Shown here: piece by piece, positions 12,898-26,229 of the stretch | Layout of the letters: every line of letters begins with the position of its first letter | Numbering within the stretch: position 1 is the stretch's first letter | DNA from: Onchocerca lupi | Lineage: Eukaryota; Nematoda; Chromadorea; Rhabditida; Onchocercidae | Reading direction: 5' to 3' | NCBI GenBank assembly: GCA_028564675.1 | Contig: JAOVVO010000016.1 | Location: forward strand, 124,001-188,000 | DNA: 64,000 nt | The notes under the pieces: generated by a model | The model's input: the letters and a program-made list of their open reading frames with translations, nothing else | Told to the model about the DNA's origin: nothing | Databases searched by the model: none | Program-made: the position numbers and the translations under genes

Positions 12898-12951
12898 ATT
12901 TTTCGTTTAGGTTCTTCACTTCCCGTCACGTCAGTAACCTAAACGAAAAAT
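12898..12951. repeat. Perfect 16-bp inverted repeat
   Basis: ATTTTTCGTTTAGGTT at 12898-12913 is repeated as its exact reverse complement at 12936-12951, with a 22-base loop. It lies about 425 bp upstream of the first recognisable Caskin exon. It could be a hairpin, a protein-binding palindrome or a transposon remnant. Confidence 0.75.
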
Positions 12952-12979
12952 GTTTTTTTGGAAATATCAAATATGCTAC

Positions 12980-13004
12980 TTTTTTTTTTTTTTTTTTTTT
13001 TTTT
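12980..13004. repeat. Poly(T) tract
   Basis: About 25 consecutive T. Such runs are common in AT-rich nematode introns and can be assembly-sensitive. Confidence 0.9.
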
Positions 13005-13363
13005 GTTATTTTCACCGAATAGCAAAATATCACATTGGTTAGATATAGAAAGAGTTGAAGGAGAAGGAGCAAGAAAGACGATAGAAATCACATTAATTCA
13101 ATAAAAATAATCTTTCAATAATGTTGAAAAAAAACTCGGGTACTTTTTGTGTTGCAGTGCTACTGCATTGTCAAATCCAGTGATATATGGATAGCAGATA
13201 CATATAAATTTATTTATGAGCTGAAATTCAAAATTTAATTGGTATATTATAGTTGGCCCTATTTCTTCTTATATTTCGTTTATATAGCGTATGAATTTAA
13301 GGAAACATATTTTTTTAGAATCTTTTCGATATTTTAATGATAATGAAGTACAATTTACAGTAA

Positions 13364-13385
13364 TTCCTTTTCAGTGATTGTAATG
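13364..13385 (+). promoter_or_regulatory. Possible trans-splice acceptor and Caskin start
   Basis: A pyrimidine-rich TTCCTTTTCAG ends at 13374, followed after eight bases by an ATG (13383-13385) in frame with the Caskin exon. Nematode SL acceptors commonly sit this close to the start codon. The same site would also serve as an ordinary acceptor (entry phase 1), so the sequence alone cannot decide. Confidence 0.35.
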
Positions 13386-15727
13386 CCATCACGCTTGGGA
13401 CCACGTTCAGGTTCTGCTGTAGTGCAACAAATACCACGACAGGTTAAAAAAGTTTGTTTTTAAAAACTCTTTAGTCTTCTTGCTAGAAATCTTGTAAATT
13501 CAAAATTATCATCTTAAGACGTACAATTTCTTATAAGGTAGTGTGTGTTTTCTACCATTATTTTTTCAAAGTCTATTTGGTTGTGGAGTTTGCATGTATT
13601 TATAAAGTCGAAACTTCTGACAAGAAATGATTCAGGTCTCAGTCCCTGTCGTACCCGATATTAACACTCAGAAATACAGAACATGTCAGACGAATATTGT
13701 TAAACCTGTGGCCACAGAGGACTTTTACCACTTGGAACGTCCTGTTGTATTGCAACAAAGGAATGGCTTATTAGAAAGTAGAAAGTATGATAAAAGTAAG
13801 CTTTACAGTTTTCTTTTTTCTTTCCAACATGAAGATTTCCATGGTAGACATTCGAAATCTTCTTTTTTTTCTAGAACACAGCATAAATTTCCCATTTATT
13901 TTTCAATAACCGTCTTTTGCCAAAAGATTTACTGATTAGCTAGGTCAAATTACCACTAATTAATGTTCCAATGCGTCCAATTCCGATAATTGGTCATTCT
14001 TCCTGCATACACAACTGGTAATGAAAATGTGCTGTGAAACTTTGTTCATTTGTTTGTATTCGGAATTTTTTCATGATGTATTTGGTTATTACTATCTGCA
14101 GCAAATTGAATTATTGTCTTTTCGTTTGCTGATTTGAAGAGAAACGATGGGAGGGGCATTTGCTGAGACTACGGTAAACAATTCAAATCACATTTTATCT
14201 TATTTCTTAGTAACATGAATATTCCGAAGTGTCAGTGATCTCAGTGATAGGCATTCTCCTCAATATTTCATTTAAAAAAGTATGTTTTTTTTATAAACGG
14301 TTTATCTGAGGAACAGTTATTTAATTTTAGAGAAACAAGTCAAGATATCATCTTTTCATGCAAATATTAAATTGTATATATGCATATGAAGCCGTATGAA
14401 GTGTTAATGGCAAAAATTTGCTGTCAAACTTTCTTGTATACTTAAGCTTCTTTTTCATATTACCTCTTGTCCGTTAGATTACACTTTCTTCCATACTACA
14501 AACTGTATTTTATGATTAGTTTTAATATGCTTTCTTGGCCTCTGGTTCATGTAATAAAAGTTTTCTAATTTTTTTTTAAAATCATTATATTTCTGTGAAT
14601 TTTTGAAATTAAAAAAATATTTTATTGCTGTGTTCGAAGATAAAGGAATGAATTCTAGATGGTAAAATTTGATCATAGTACTCCAATACCGAACTAACAG
14701 TTGCAGATACAAATTCTCCGTCAAACGTGTTACATGTACCATCCACCAGCATGACAGCATTGATGGTACCTTCAAGTTTGTATTTCATAGATGATTCATG
14801 TTCTGTTCATTCGTTATTCAACGGGAAAAAAGGTTTGTACTGCTTTTTAAAATTTGTAAAATAAATCGAATGTAAATTTGATTTTATATAAGTGTAGTTT
14901 AGAAGAGATTTTTAACTGATTGCAAAAATGTAATTTGTGGAATTTTCTTTGCTGACATTTAATGCGAATCCTTTGGACTGATTTTCTTCTATCTCTGAGA
15001 TTTAATCGACGTCATTGCTGAATCTAATATTGACTTAATTTCTTCTTTTCATTATTGATATTCTTTTAATTCCTTTTTCGATCGTAATTCTTAGAAAACT
15101 GTCTATAATGTTGTCCCTCAGTCGTTGTTTGTATATTTAATTCGAGAAATTTTTCGAAAAGTTTTCTGAAAATAGCGACGATTATTTTCTCTAACTTTTA
15201 TGCATTCACCAGATCACTGAAGTTTCATGGTTGCATGCATGTCTTTGTTGATAGCAAATGTGGGGATGGAAAAGGAGATAAAAAAAAATTGGTTTGGTAA
15301 AAAGATATACAGTAGTAATCTTTGCTGTAGTGATTTTCATAGTGATTCTTTCGTAGTTATTAAATTATTAGTATGATGATTAACAGTAGTTACTACTTCT
15401 GTGTTAATTAAAGAGCGTAGTTATGATTCTATATGAAGAAAAATGGTTAGTTCTGTTAGTGGAAATTTGATAGGCATTGATTTTTGGTACTCGTGGTGGT
15501 GCTTTCCCCTTTCTGGTTCATTTTCTGCGTTTCATTTCTAGTGTATTTATCGAATGACAAATATTTAATTTTAAATCTATGTAGGACAGAAAATGACGAG
15601 AAGAATCGATTTAAAGGAGAGAATGGCAAAAAAGATGATTATAAAACTTCTTTTTTTATAAAATGCTATGTATGTTTCATGTAATGATAATGTATCAGGC
15701 GGATGTCCATTGTTAACATCTAAATGC

Positions 15728-15766
<39 letters not shown>

Positions 15767-18700
15767 CAGGATTGCCTATATTATTCGATTGGAATACGGC
15801 TTTCACTTTATATTATGTAAGAATTATTAGAGAATAAACGGTTCTGCGAATCAATTCAGTTCCACTTTCTCAACCAAATGATTATCTTTCACATAACGCA
15901 TACTTTCGCAAGATCTATGTTCCACAGATACCTAATTTCCGCTTCTATCCACATTTTTCAATTTTAGTGCATTACGCACTTAATGATTATTATTCTTCTC
16001 GCCAAGCCCTATCATTCCTCTCCTTAGACCATATAAAATTTATGTCGTTTCAGTTAGAGTATTTTCTGCAATTGATTGGTGTTCCAAAAAAAAAAATCCA
16101 GATATTCGTTAAATTAATAGCTGATGGGAATTTTAGATTCCTTTCCTGTTCTCTGCCTCTTCACTATCTTTAAATATTGTCTCTCTTCTTAACTGGTTTC
16201 TCCAAAATCTAACATTGAAGAATTTTTCATTGTAACTTCTCGAAGTGGAAATAAGTTTGAAATCTTTGAATAACAGTATGATTTTTAGAACCTTTCTATT
16301 TTCACACTAATACTGAAACCATATCTCTTTACAAACTGCCTTGACCAGATTTTCTGTAGTCATTGCCATTAGATCATTTCCACTAGTAGTTCTTACCATT
16401 GATTTTCCGATAATTTTGTGTCTTTATGCTATATAGATCATTCAGTGACATATAGTCATGCTGCAAAGTTGATTTTAAAAAAGTTATGAAAAACTTCCAG
16501 ATTGTTCCATGCATTCGGGTATGAATCTGGAAATGGAATGTCAGAGAAATGTGATTACTGCATCACCATCCTCATCCAATGATTTGAAACAGCGATCTTT
16601 TTCTGTCAGTGGACAGAATTCTGATGATTTGTTATGTAATTCATGCCATCGAAATTCTGCCGGTTCCAGCTCAAGTCATGACAGTTCTTCTGGCTTCGAA
16701 AGTATGAAGGTATTTGGATTTTTTTCATTTCTGTCGTTATCATAAAATACAAGTAATGGTGACAATTTTTTCATAATTGCTGTCCTGGAACGTATCGTTT
16801 ATATAGTTCATTAGATCTTTTGGGCTCGCATTTCGGAATTTCATTATCCAAGTTCTTAATGCAAAAAGTTGGCGTTCGTAAGGTATTTTTTATGCAGATA
16901 TATTGAAATTCAATTGCTAAATAAAAGAAACAAAACTGATGGTTCGAAGGCGAGGGGTATTACTTTTGTACATCAGTGCATTGGTGCGCCATTTTTGCGT
17001 GACTCGTCAGATATTTCATGCCAAGATTTCGTAATTAAATGCACAAGAAACTATAACTTTATAAACGAAGATTATGGACCCCCCATAGTTTTGCTTCCTG
17101 GTTGAAGCGCAAAATTTTAACATCTTGGCAAAACTTGTTTGAATTAGAACTTAGTGATATTGCAAACTTTGGAATAGTAAGATTAAGGTAAGAATAATAA
17201 CAGTAATCATTATGTCGAATATGGTAATTGTAAAGCTAAAAATTGTGAGTGCAAGTAATCATCAGCGTATTTCAGAGTGGTTCCTCGCATGGTTGTTCAA
17301 CAGTTGGTATTCAAGGCACCATTAGTAATAATTCTTAGTTTTTTTATTTTTTATTTTCAAGAATTTTATTTATTGGTTTGCGTTTTTGCAGATTCTCTTA
17401 TCGCCTACGACACTTTATCAAGTTTAAATGGTTTCAGTCAAAAATTTTGTGATTTATAGCATCGTAGTTGCCTATTCCTGTTGATAATGTTAAGTTGTGG
17501 TTTTCAGTAATTTGTTGTTACAGTATGTGGATCGTCGCTGGGTCTGTTACCGCATAGTTCCCTGTCGCGTCTTTCGATGCAGAGCTGTAGTAGCGGTGAT
17601 GCTTCTTTGATCATGAATAATATAGCGAATTTGTTTGAAGATTCAGCAACTGAACACGTTCATGGAGATAATTTAATGGATATTTCTAGATTATCCTTTT
17701 CTGACATGATGCTCAAGGGAGTGGAGGTATGCCATACGCATACAAATTTATGTAATAGCAAAAGTTTTCGATGACATAAATTTTACACTAAAATAGACAA
17801 AAGTAGTGTTATTTTTAGTTTTAATAAATTTACTGAAAAAATATGAACTATTTGTTGTAACTATCCTTCTCAGCAGTTTTAATCCTCTGTTTAATTTCTT
17901 TTTTTTCTCATCGGTAATCGTAATTTTTGCAATAGTCAGTTACTATTTTTTGTGCCACTTATACATTAGATCAAATCAATGTCCAGTATTTTTTCGTTTC
18001 ATTTTTTGTTCATCTTTTTTCCAGCATTTTCGATTGTGAGTGAAAATTAATGTGCCCTATTAAGGTTTTTGAATTCGACTTACCTAGTATATTACAGGAA
18101 TCAGAAGTTTTGGCATCATGGTTGGGGAATTTGGGATATCTAGAATATTTAACTGCTTTCTTGACTCAAGGTTATGATCTTCCGACGATCGCCCGAATAA
18201 CACCTGAAGATTTGACAGCACTGGGAATAACCCATCCAACTCATCGAAAGCTTCTCATTTCGGAAATTCATAGGTGGCGTATAACCGATACTTGGCCAAC
18301 ATTGGTACCATCAGGAAAGTTAAGGTTGTTTTTATTGTTAGTAATTTTCGAATTATTTTACTGCTCGAATCACCTCACTGTTATTCGAACAAAAATAATA
18401 TCTGTCTTCAATAATGCGTTAAATGAATGTTTTAGAGATTGGCTTCCATTAATTGGCCTTCCTGAATATGTTGCATTATTCGAAGATCAGGGATACTTTA
18501 CAGTTGCTGAAATTCAGAATTTTACATGGGAAGACTTCGAAGATATCGGCATCAAGAAGTTGGGGCATTTAAAACGTCTTGGTCTTGCTATCAAAAAAAT
18601 GAAGGTTCACTTATTTTTTTAAGATTTGCATTGAATAACAGACTATTCTACTCGTCGAAGTCACTTTTTTATGAAACAAATTATGAGTGTGAATTTTGCT

Positions 18701-20749
18701 TGGAGTGCTTAAAGATTGAATATTTTTATTTTTTTGTTCACACCATCTACTGAGCAAGTCAAGTTAGGATTGGATTCCATAAACTAAAAAACTCGATTTA
18801 TGATGAAAATCAAATTTTTGATTCCATTTTAATAATTGGGTCGACTACTGAAAAAAATTTTAAGGCAGTTATATTTTGCATATTATGTAGACTGTGTATT
18901 TACGCAACTGTTTACAGGATCATGAATTCGGTCGAAATCAGCCGAAGAATGATCTGCAGCGACTTGTGACTGTTGCAGTGCATCATAAAAAAGTAGGTGG
19001 TCAGGCAAGTTTTTTTTAGAAATAGGATCTGTATATAAAAAAGTGTATATAATATTTTATGTATAATTCTTTTCCTGAATGCTTTCCTCCGTTTCTTCAG
19101 TGCTTATTATTTTTTCTCAAATAAATATTCCATAGATATAAGCATATTTAAAGAAATTTAACCGTATCATTAAGAAAAGAACTTTAGGCAATTTACGACG
19201 ATTTGCGATCACACCTGGAAATGCCACCACCTTCTGCTGCAACATCTACTTTCTATCCAGCTAATTTAAACAGCTTATGTAATAATTATTCCACTATGAG
19301 GAAACAACATTCACATCTCTGTGAGGTCTCTTCTACTGAGTCGCATGCACAAAAACAAGCAGTTCAGGTGACTTTTTCACTATAAGTGAAAATTGGAAAT
19401 GCTGAAAATGTTTGTTGTTTTGAGTATGCTCTATTTAGGTTTATCCACACTATCAATCACTAGCGAACGAGGTGGTTCCCTACCCTTTGCAAAGATGTGA
19501 ACAACAATCGCTGGAATGCGGCTTAAATAAGCAAAAAACAAGTTCACTACAGATGAATCTGTATTCCCTTTCTCAAATTCTTTCTGATGAAAGTTTGCAG
19601 AAACATTCTGTCATTCAGCAAAAATCCGTGTTTCCCGCTAGGATTCTAAGCACCGCTGATAATCCGATCAGTTCTGATTCAGAAGATTATCCACCTCCTC
19701 CTGGTAATTTTTTATGACAACTTTTCTGATATCATTTGTAAAGACCGTTCCCTGCGTAGTAGATTCTTTCTGTTTGCCTGAAACGCTTTGTCATTATTCA
19801 TCAGTTTGGTTAGTGTGCTGTTCTAGATGAAAAAGCGCGTAAAATTTGTTGCAAGTGAGAACAATTTACTTTAATAACATATAGAAACAAAAAGAGAGAT
19901 CCGAAATAAGAGAAACTTAATGTCTTTCCTGAAAAGTCCAAGACCATCAAAAAATCTATAACATGAAACTGATCATTTCTAATAATTTTAGTGAATTTCT
20001 TATAATCGTTTTTAAGATGATTCGTTTCAGCACCCTTAGCATGTGAAGGATCTATCCAGCTTTTGAAATCGGCGTTCAATGAATCGGCGATGGCAACAAC
20101 TGAATCAGACATAACAAATGATAGTAATTTTGAACGGCAGTATAATGAGATTAGTTCTTACTCATTGAACGAGCAACTTTCATTTGCAAAAGATAACTGT
20201 GGTGCAGTAAAAAGTCGTAATGGCTTATTGTTAGGACACAAATGTAATGAAGAATCGACAAATAGCAGATTTCCGCAACCAAATACGGCATGTGGAAGGT
20301 AAGCATATCTACTAAATTTCCCAGAAATTCAGTTTGATCGGTTTAAAATATAAGCAAATAAATTTAAAAACTACACATATTATGTCAATTTGCGTTATTG
20401 GTTTTTATGGCAAATTTTTGAATAACAACTTGCATTGGCTAAAAAAATTATTTATCCTTTTCTTTTTTTGCAGAGAAGGATAAATGATTTATCGTTAAAA
20501 ATACCTTTGTCCAAGCTCCGTAATTAAAAATGCTAGTTGTCGAAAAATGCTAAATTAATTATTGGTGCCCATAATTTTTTACTTCTTTATGTTGATAGGT
20601 TGCATAATTCAAGTTACTCAACATCAGCGAGGAATGGCGATATATTGAACGATATTGGTAGTATGCTACAGAATTTAACGGATGAATTGGATGCCATGTT
20701 GTTGCCTTCGCAGTCTGTCCAATATTCTAGTAGACAAATTCCTTTTTGA
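13375..20749 (+). CDS. Caskin-type scaffold protein (tandem SAM), multi-exon
   Basis: The predicted exons keep phase throughout: 13375-13442, 13636-13795, 16501-16709, 17276-17324 (or to 17306), 17524-17726, 18098-18324, 18436-18604, 18918-19004, 19188-19367, 19439-19703, 20031-20298, 20599-20749 (TGA), about 678 codons. They encode a Ser-rich region, two SAM domains (about residues 255-380), a linker with PPPP, and the Caskin C-terminal motif (DILNDIGSM...LTDELDAML). In vertebrates and flies Caskins are cytoplasmic scaffolds; mammalian Caskin1 binds CASK and its SAM pair polymerises. The usual N-terminal ankyrin repeats and SH3 domain are absent here. The acceptor TTCCTTTTCAG lies 8 bases before ATG 13383, so this may be a trans-spliced start of a short form; otherwise the 5' part lies further upstream. 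The exon at 18918-19004 may use a GC donor (CAG/GCAAGT), with in-phase GTAGGT as the alternative. Family certain; start uncertain. Confidence 0.85.
13796..16500 (+). other. Caskin intron of 2.7 kb
   Basis: Starts GTAAGC and ends AACTTCCAG. It carries an ATT microsatellite. Open frames inside it (such as the minus-strand frame at 14479-14775 and + frames at 15484 and 15967) lack splice context and family signatures and are treated as chance. Confidence 0.6.
15728..15759. repeat. (ATT)n microsatellite
   Basis: About ten tandem ATT trinucleotides within the large Caskin intron. Confidence 0.95.
18098..18604 (+). other. Tandem SAM domains of Caskin
   Basis: SAM1 is in exon 18098-18324 (GYDLPTIARITPEDLTALGI then THRKLLISEI). 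It is very close to vertebrate Caskin SAM1, which has GYDLPTISRMTPEDLTAIG followed by HRKKI. SAM2 is in exon 18436-18604 (DWLPLIGLPEYVALFEDQGY, then TWEDFEDIGIKKLGHLKRL), close to Caskin TWEDLQEIGITKLGHQKKL. A 110-base intron separates them and splits an Arg codon (AG/A). This is the firmest family evidence for the gene. Confidence 0.95.
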
Positions 20750-22540
20750 CAGTATAACAGTTAGCAGACATGAACTTAGATTCTGTTTGTTTTCTAGATC
20801 TGAGGTTAATATTGTATAAATAATTCGGGGAAATCCGCTTGTTTATTATGCCTCTAGTACTGACGATATTTATTTTATGCTCAGGCTTACTAAATGTTGA
20901 AAATGTTCCAGATATTAATAGCACTATTATTTCTACGGGTGAGTTATGCGAAGCAAAAATTTGCGTATGTAACAAAAGTTCTGAAAATCCTAGAAAAATT
21001 GCAAATTGAACTAATTAAGTTTAGATCAAGCTAAGAAACTAGATGAATGCGAAATTTGAACTTGAAATAAACTTCGCTATAGTTTAATAAAAAAGTATTT
21101 GTTTAAGAAAAATCGCAAATTCGATCCTGGTGATGTTTAATTTAAGCTTAGGTTGGAAGCTTCCTCAGTTTATAGTTTTGATGTCTGTCTTATGGACCGG
21201 AGATTAGAGAATTCATGTTTTATTTTTCGTTTTATAGATGGATTTTCTGTATCTTATCTAACCGATGTAATTATAAGATGATAAAGTAGAACTAGGATGA
21301 TTCATGATTTGTCTTAATATGCTCATCTTTTATATAGTAAACTGCTAAAAATAGTAAGCTATCATTATGCAAGCAGTCGTTCATTTGCTGCAAATACCAT
21401 TTATTGCGCAGTTTATGTTAAACGGAAATATAACGATAAAAAAAATTTTGTCTTTTTATGGCTTGGCTCCTTGCAGATATTAGTGTAAACTCAATAAATC
21501 ATATTTATAGCATGTTGTACATGTTATCAATGATCAGTCTTATTTTTCCTAATGAACAGATTTTCTGATAAGAGCCTTGGTACCAGTCTCATTTCTAACA
21601 ACTCTGACTGGTATTTGTGAAAAAGCCGATATTTGTTACTCTATTTTGGGGGCTGTTGAGGGGATGTTGTACGTTATCGATGGATTGCAAAGTTGAACAA
21701 CCATTGTAAAATTCAAGTCACTTTAACACCAGAGAACATTATATGTCATATGCAGTAAAAAGTCGACTTATCCAGAAACCTCATTACCCTAGCTCACATT
21801 TGCCAATGGCACAACACATTCATATGTTATGCAAATGTTTCATTCGGAATTCATTATATGAATTTTTTAATTCATTCATTTAGATTCAACAAAAAAAAAA
21901 GGAAGATCTGGAAGTATGTAAAAGATAAGTTTTGGTATTTGTTTGTGAACGCATCCATTTGTTTAATCAATCCAATCAATAGCACAATCTGCTGCGAAAT
22001 TTGCAAGAAAAAAAAAATTGCATTCAGACAGACTTAATAGTGAAATGTAATATGAGTTAAAGCTTCGCCGTTTAATAATGATGAGTATCTAGAAAAATCT
22101 GTAGTCTGTAGTCGTTAACTTTAAAAATAATGAATAATTCATCTAAATAAAGTGTGTGAGAAAATAAATATTATCATAATCTGTAATCATTAGAAAGTTC
22201 GTTGTTTGTAATTGCTGAATTTATTTTTTCTGGAAAAAATTAGTGATTTCGACATGGATTGTGGTCACGCAAGCAATAAATCTGATTTCATTCATGACAT
22301 TTATCTTGAAGGTCGATAATTGTACCTCTAGTACTTGAATATGACGTCAAAACAAAATCTAAGAATGGATTGCAGTCTTTTCTCCAATAACATTATTTAT
22401 GATAAACATGATAATATGAATTTGATTGTCCAAGCTGAAAGTCATAATATGAAGACTTACTATGAATATAAGTTCATTTTGACTGACCAAGAGGGGAGAA
22501 AATGAGCAAATATCGACGTTTTTCCAGAAGGAATCACAAT
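20750..22540. other. Caskin 3' flank, no gene seen
   Basis: AT-rich non-coding sequence after the Caskin stop. No convincing open frame, RNA gene or repeat element was identified. Confidence 0.5.
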
Positions 22541-22787
22541 TCAAGACAAGACATGTTCAGGCCTCTTTTTTTGCTGACGATGAATATTAGGACTTCCAGA
22601 TCCGCAGCATTTTTCTTCAGCCCAAAAGTTCTTCATCTTCATTCTTGCTATTGAGCAACCAATAAATTGTTCAGTACTTCTGGAATCACTGTGGATTAAA
22701 TTAAAATATCCCCAAAATAATGTATAACTCAGCATTTGTTCCGTGCTGGGATGCACCGCATTATTCATTTTCTCAAAAGTTGCTTTG
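22541..22787 (-). CDS. Minus-strand exon-like open frame, unknown
   Basis: After an acceptor GCTTTATTTCAG, an open frame runs from 22787 down to a TGA at 22541. It encodes about 80 residues (begins KATFEKMNNAVHPSTEQM, ends KKRPEHVLS). The preceding minus-strand sequence up to about 23180 also has long open frames rich in aromatic and hydrophobic residues, but in other phases. No family is recognised. It may be the last exon of a small gene or a decayed one. Confidence 0.2.
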
Positions 22788-24499
22788 CTGAAATAAAGCC
22801 ATCATCTAACTGCAATACTAGAAATATAATGAGGATAAATTTTGTGTCTTCGTTATTACAAAAGTAAAAAAATGAGCGATGGGCAAAGAATACTGCATAG
22901 TACGACAATGTATGAAACGGTGAGAAAGTTGCCCATGAAATGGTAAAACCTAATTCCATATCTGAATGGATATTCATGCGAATGACAAGATTGAAGGCAG
23001 TTTTGTCGGCTACATGCAAAGAAAATAATGAAAACTAACTGATTCGAGTAAATATTAATGAAAGATAAACTAAAATTAGAGCTCAAGTTCAAGTTCATCT
23101 TCAGAGTTAAACGAGATTCGTTTAAATTCATGCTTTTGTTGAAACTTATAAATTTGAAATTCACTTTATGAAAAACCAAATCTCGGTTCTCTCGATTTCA
23201 TTTGCTTATTTTTGATAGTCATTTTTAAGCTAATTTAGAAAATTTTTTCCAACAAAGCCAGTTTTCAAAAATATTTCAAGACTTTATATTTCAGATAAAA
23301 CATTCATCAAAAAACTTGGCAGGGGAGAAGATCGATAATGCAAGATATATGCTTCTGCTAAATATCTCGAATAAGTTTTTTATTTGTGAAATGATCAGCT
23401 TGTTTTCATAGGGATTTCAGAAATACGTCAGTTCATTTCGTGTGTACTGAAGAACATTAGAAATTGAATTTTGGAACTTTCCCTCACACTAAGGTTTGAG
23501 GTTTGAATTTGCAATCTAAATCCTCAAGCATGGGTTTTTGCAAACTAATGCGATTTAGTGCTTTGTCATTGATCATTCGCCGCTCTCGCTGCATCGCAAT
23601 GGGTATATCTTAATGAATTGATCAGGCTTGATTTTTTTGTTTCGGTGACCTGAATTTAATTCCTTAAGCAGATATCTTAGTACTTATATTTATTGATTTC
23701 TTTATTCTGTTAAATTCCAAGTCCGTCCAAAAATTCCTTGCGAAACAGGTTTCTTTCAAAAAAAAATTCCTTGTAGTTTATATGTCAAATTTACATAGAA
23801 ATTATTTGCTACAGACTTTCTCAAGATATTTTTATAAATATGTATTATCGACTCATTTGTTTATAAATAGAAAATAATATATACAACAAACTCAGCCAAA
23901 AAGAAATAGTGGTTGGCTCGAATACTAAAAAATGCAGCAATAGCCAAAAACGAGGATACGACGTAATTTGATCCATAGATTATAAGGAATTTCGAAGTAT
24001 TTTATGAAATATACAATGCTTTTTATGAAGAAATTTTAAATGGATTTCAAATTCAACAGAATAAAGAAATCAGTGATATGTGTCGCGAATTCTGATATCG
24101 CGAAACTCCAACAAAATTCCAAACGAATAAATAATGCCAAACTAAATACACTTCTCATTCAAATTATAAAACTAAGTTTCTAATTATAACTAATGTTTAT
24201 AATAATGAATCACTCAACCAATTTCACATTCCTTAGATTTATTTCCCATGTTTTTTTTACTTTTATCCATGTTCACATCTTTGTATTTCTATCACACCGG
24301 AATTCCCTTTATTATCAATCGCTAACCATACTAAATTCTCATTTTTGTTCATATTCACGTCTCAATCTTCCCATTTGATCTTGCTGCAATGCTTGAATAA
24401 TCATGGGAAACCACTCCCACTTCCTAGTGTTTATAAGCCCTATTTTATTGAATGAGAAAGTATTTTTGGACAAAAAATAAAATCCTACAATTCGGTTGT

Positions 24500-24610
24500 C
24501 AATTCAACTCAACTCAGCTTAATTGTTACTCAGTTCCAATTCAACTCATTTTTGCTGTTAATCGAATTCAACTTAACTCAGTCCAACTCAACACATCTCA
24601 ACCAACTCCC
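24500..24610. repeat. Degenerate CAACT/AACTC tandem repeat
   Basis: Many imperfect copies of CAACTCAACTCAG-like units occur over about 110 bases (TTCAACTCAACTCAGC, TTCAACTTAACTCAGTCC, AACTCAACACATCTCAACC). This is simple-sequence DNA. The Gln/Asn/Thr-rich frame through it is a by-product. Confidence 0.7.
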
Positions 24611-24864
24611 CGCAAGCAACGCAAAAGGCAAATCAACCTTGGTCGAATTACTGGTTGTATTTGGTTATCAACAAACATCACCTTCAACGAATCAACAAAA
24701 TTCACAACAATATGAATTTTAAATTTCCAAAATCAATCAAGAGCTAGAATTTGATTCATCGGAAGAAATCAAAAGCCAATCGGTTAATTTATAATAAACT
24801 ATCTATAGTGGCCAAATCTTCCTTGTCAATCAAAAACTCTTTGATTGTTTTAAAGGATAGAAGA

Positions 24865-24912
24865 GCCAATCGGTGTCCAAAATGCGGCCGTGTTGTTTTC
24901 CTAGAACAATAC
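24865..24912 (+). pseudogene. Short LIM/zinc-ribbon-like fragment
   Basis: Encodes NRCPKCGRVVFLEQ, resembling the first zinc knuckle of CRP-type LIM domains (CPKCGKxVYxAE). The second half of the domain (Cys/His ligands) does not follow in any frame I could see, and there are no clear splice sites. It is probably a relic or chance. Confidence 0.2.
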
Positions 24913-26209
24913 TTGGTTTTACTTGCGACAATCCAACTTTGGCTTCTGTTGAATCAATAGATAATAGTGCATAACTAATAATCATATAACTATTTGCAAA
25001 CTATATGGACGAATCGGACAGTTAGCGACAGCTTAACTCTCCAGGCTTTGTATTAATAAATTCGGAAAGACACATAACAGATCTAAATAATACATTGATT
25101 GTGTATTAGTGCCGTTTTTGCAGAAATTGGACTAAACTCTAGAAGTTCATTACAAATACTAACTGAATGAATCCAGTCTCGAAACTTATGACAATACACA
25201 ACTTTCTTAACTATACTGCTACAAATGGGATACCAAATACTCTTGATTAGCACGAAGAAATGCCGAAACATTGGAGTGCTGAGCTTCTCGATCAAACACC
25301 GAAATTTGCATTGTGAAGACACTTTCACGATATAGAGTATGATCATAGTTTTTATGAACGAATTTCCAATTTTTTTTTGTAATTCATAAAAGTAAAGCGC
25401 TCCCCTTCCATTTTTTCTTCCCTCTATTCTCCTGTTACCTTAATTTCTGCTCTCTATTTGACCTTTTAGGAAAACATCTCACCAATCCTTTTCCTAATAT
25501 GATTCCTAAAACCCTAATCCGGAACAGAAAAAAATCCTAGCTCATCGATTATCTCGTCCACTTCTAAGTTCTACTTTGGGTCCAGAATCTAATAATGAGG
25601 CTTCAAACCCTGACCATAATATTTCTTCATCTTTTCCTCGTTTCTCTTCGCCGTATTTTATCCTGCACTCTGGATTAGGACTTCAGCAGCGAGGCAAAAA
25701 TTTTGACTGAAATGTTTCAGTAAAAAGTTTCAGTCCGGCCTAGCAAATGATGCATTTTATCGTACAACTAACAAAATAATCAAGAAGTGTAGAAACTCCT
25801 CATGACTTTTTCTATGTCACTAGGCTTAGGATTTGTTCAGTAACAATCCCAAATCTCCATTTGAAACATCGAACGAACAGTACGAACGACAAATACTTGT
25901 GGTAATAATCCTTTTCTCTTTTTGCCTCACTTTTTTCTTTCTCTTCATTCTTTCTGCTTGGTAGAAAAATATCTTATAAACTCTTTGATCTTGAAAATAG
26001 TATCAAGAAAATGGAATAGGCGAAATGAGCGGAAAAAACAAATATTTATACCGTATACAGCTGACAAGAGTGAGTAAATGGAGAAAAATGGCTAGCGTCA
26101 ATATGTTACTAATATATACGACTACTTATTCGAATGACAAATAATAACAAAGGATGAGTAATACACGTATTATCATGACTTACATCACTGTATATGAAGC
26201 TAACAATTC

Positions 26210-26229
26210 AAAAAAAAAAAAAAAAAAAA
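26210..26229. repeat. Poly(A) tract
   Basis: Twenty consecutive A on the + strand in the intergenic space. Confidence 0.9.

Larger units (their letters stand above)
8353..13374. other. Long stretch without recognised gene upstream of Caskin
   Basis: 8360-8660 is richer in G+C than its surroundings and encodes an open, strongly hydrophobic stretch (around 8445-8515). It has no splice context I trust and no family. The rest is AT-rich with short random open frames and T runs. No ankyrin repeat (TPLHLAA-type) or SH3 (ALYDY/WWxG-type) pattern was found on the + strand, although these domains precede the SAM domains in Caskins. Confidence 0.45.
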
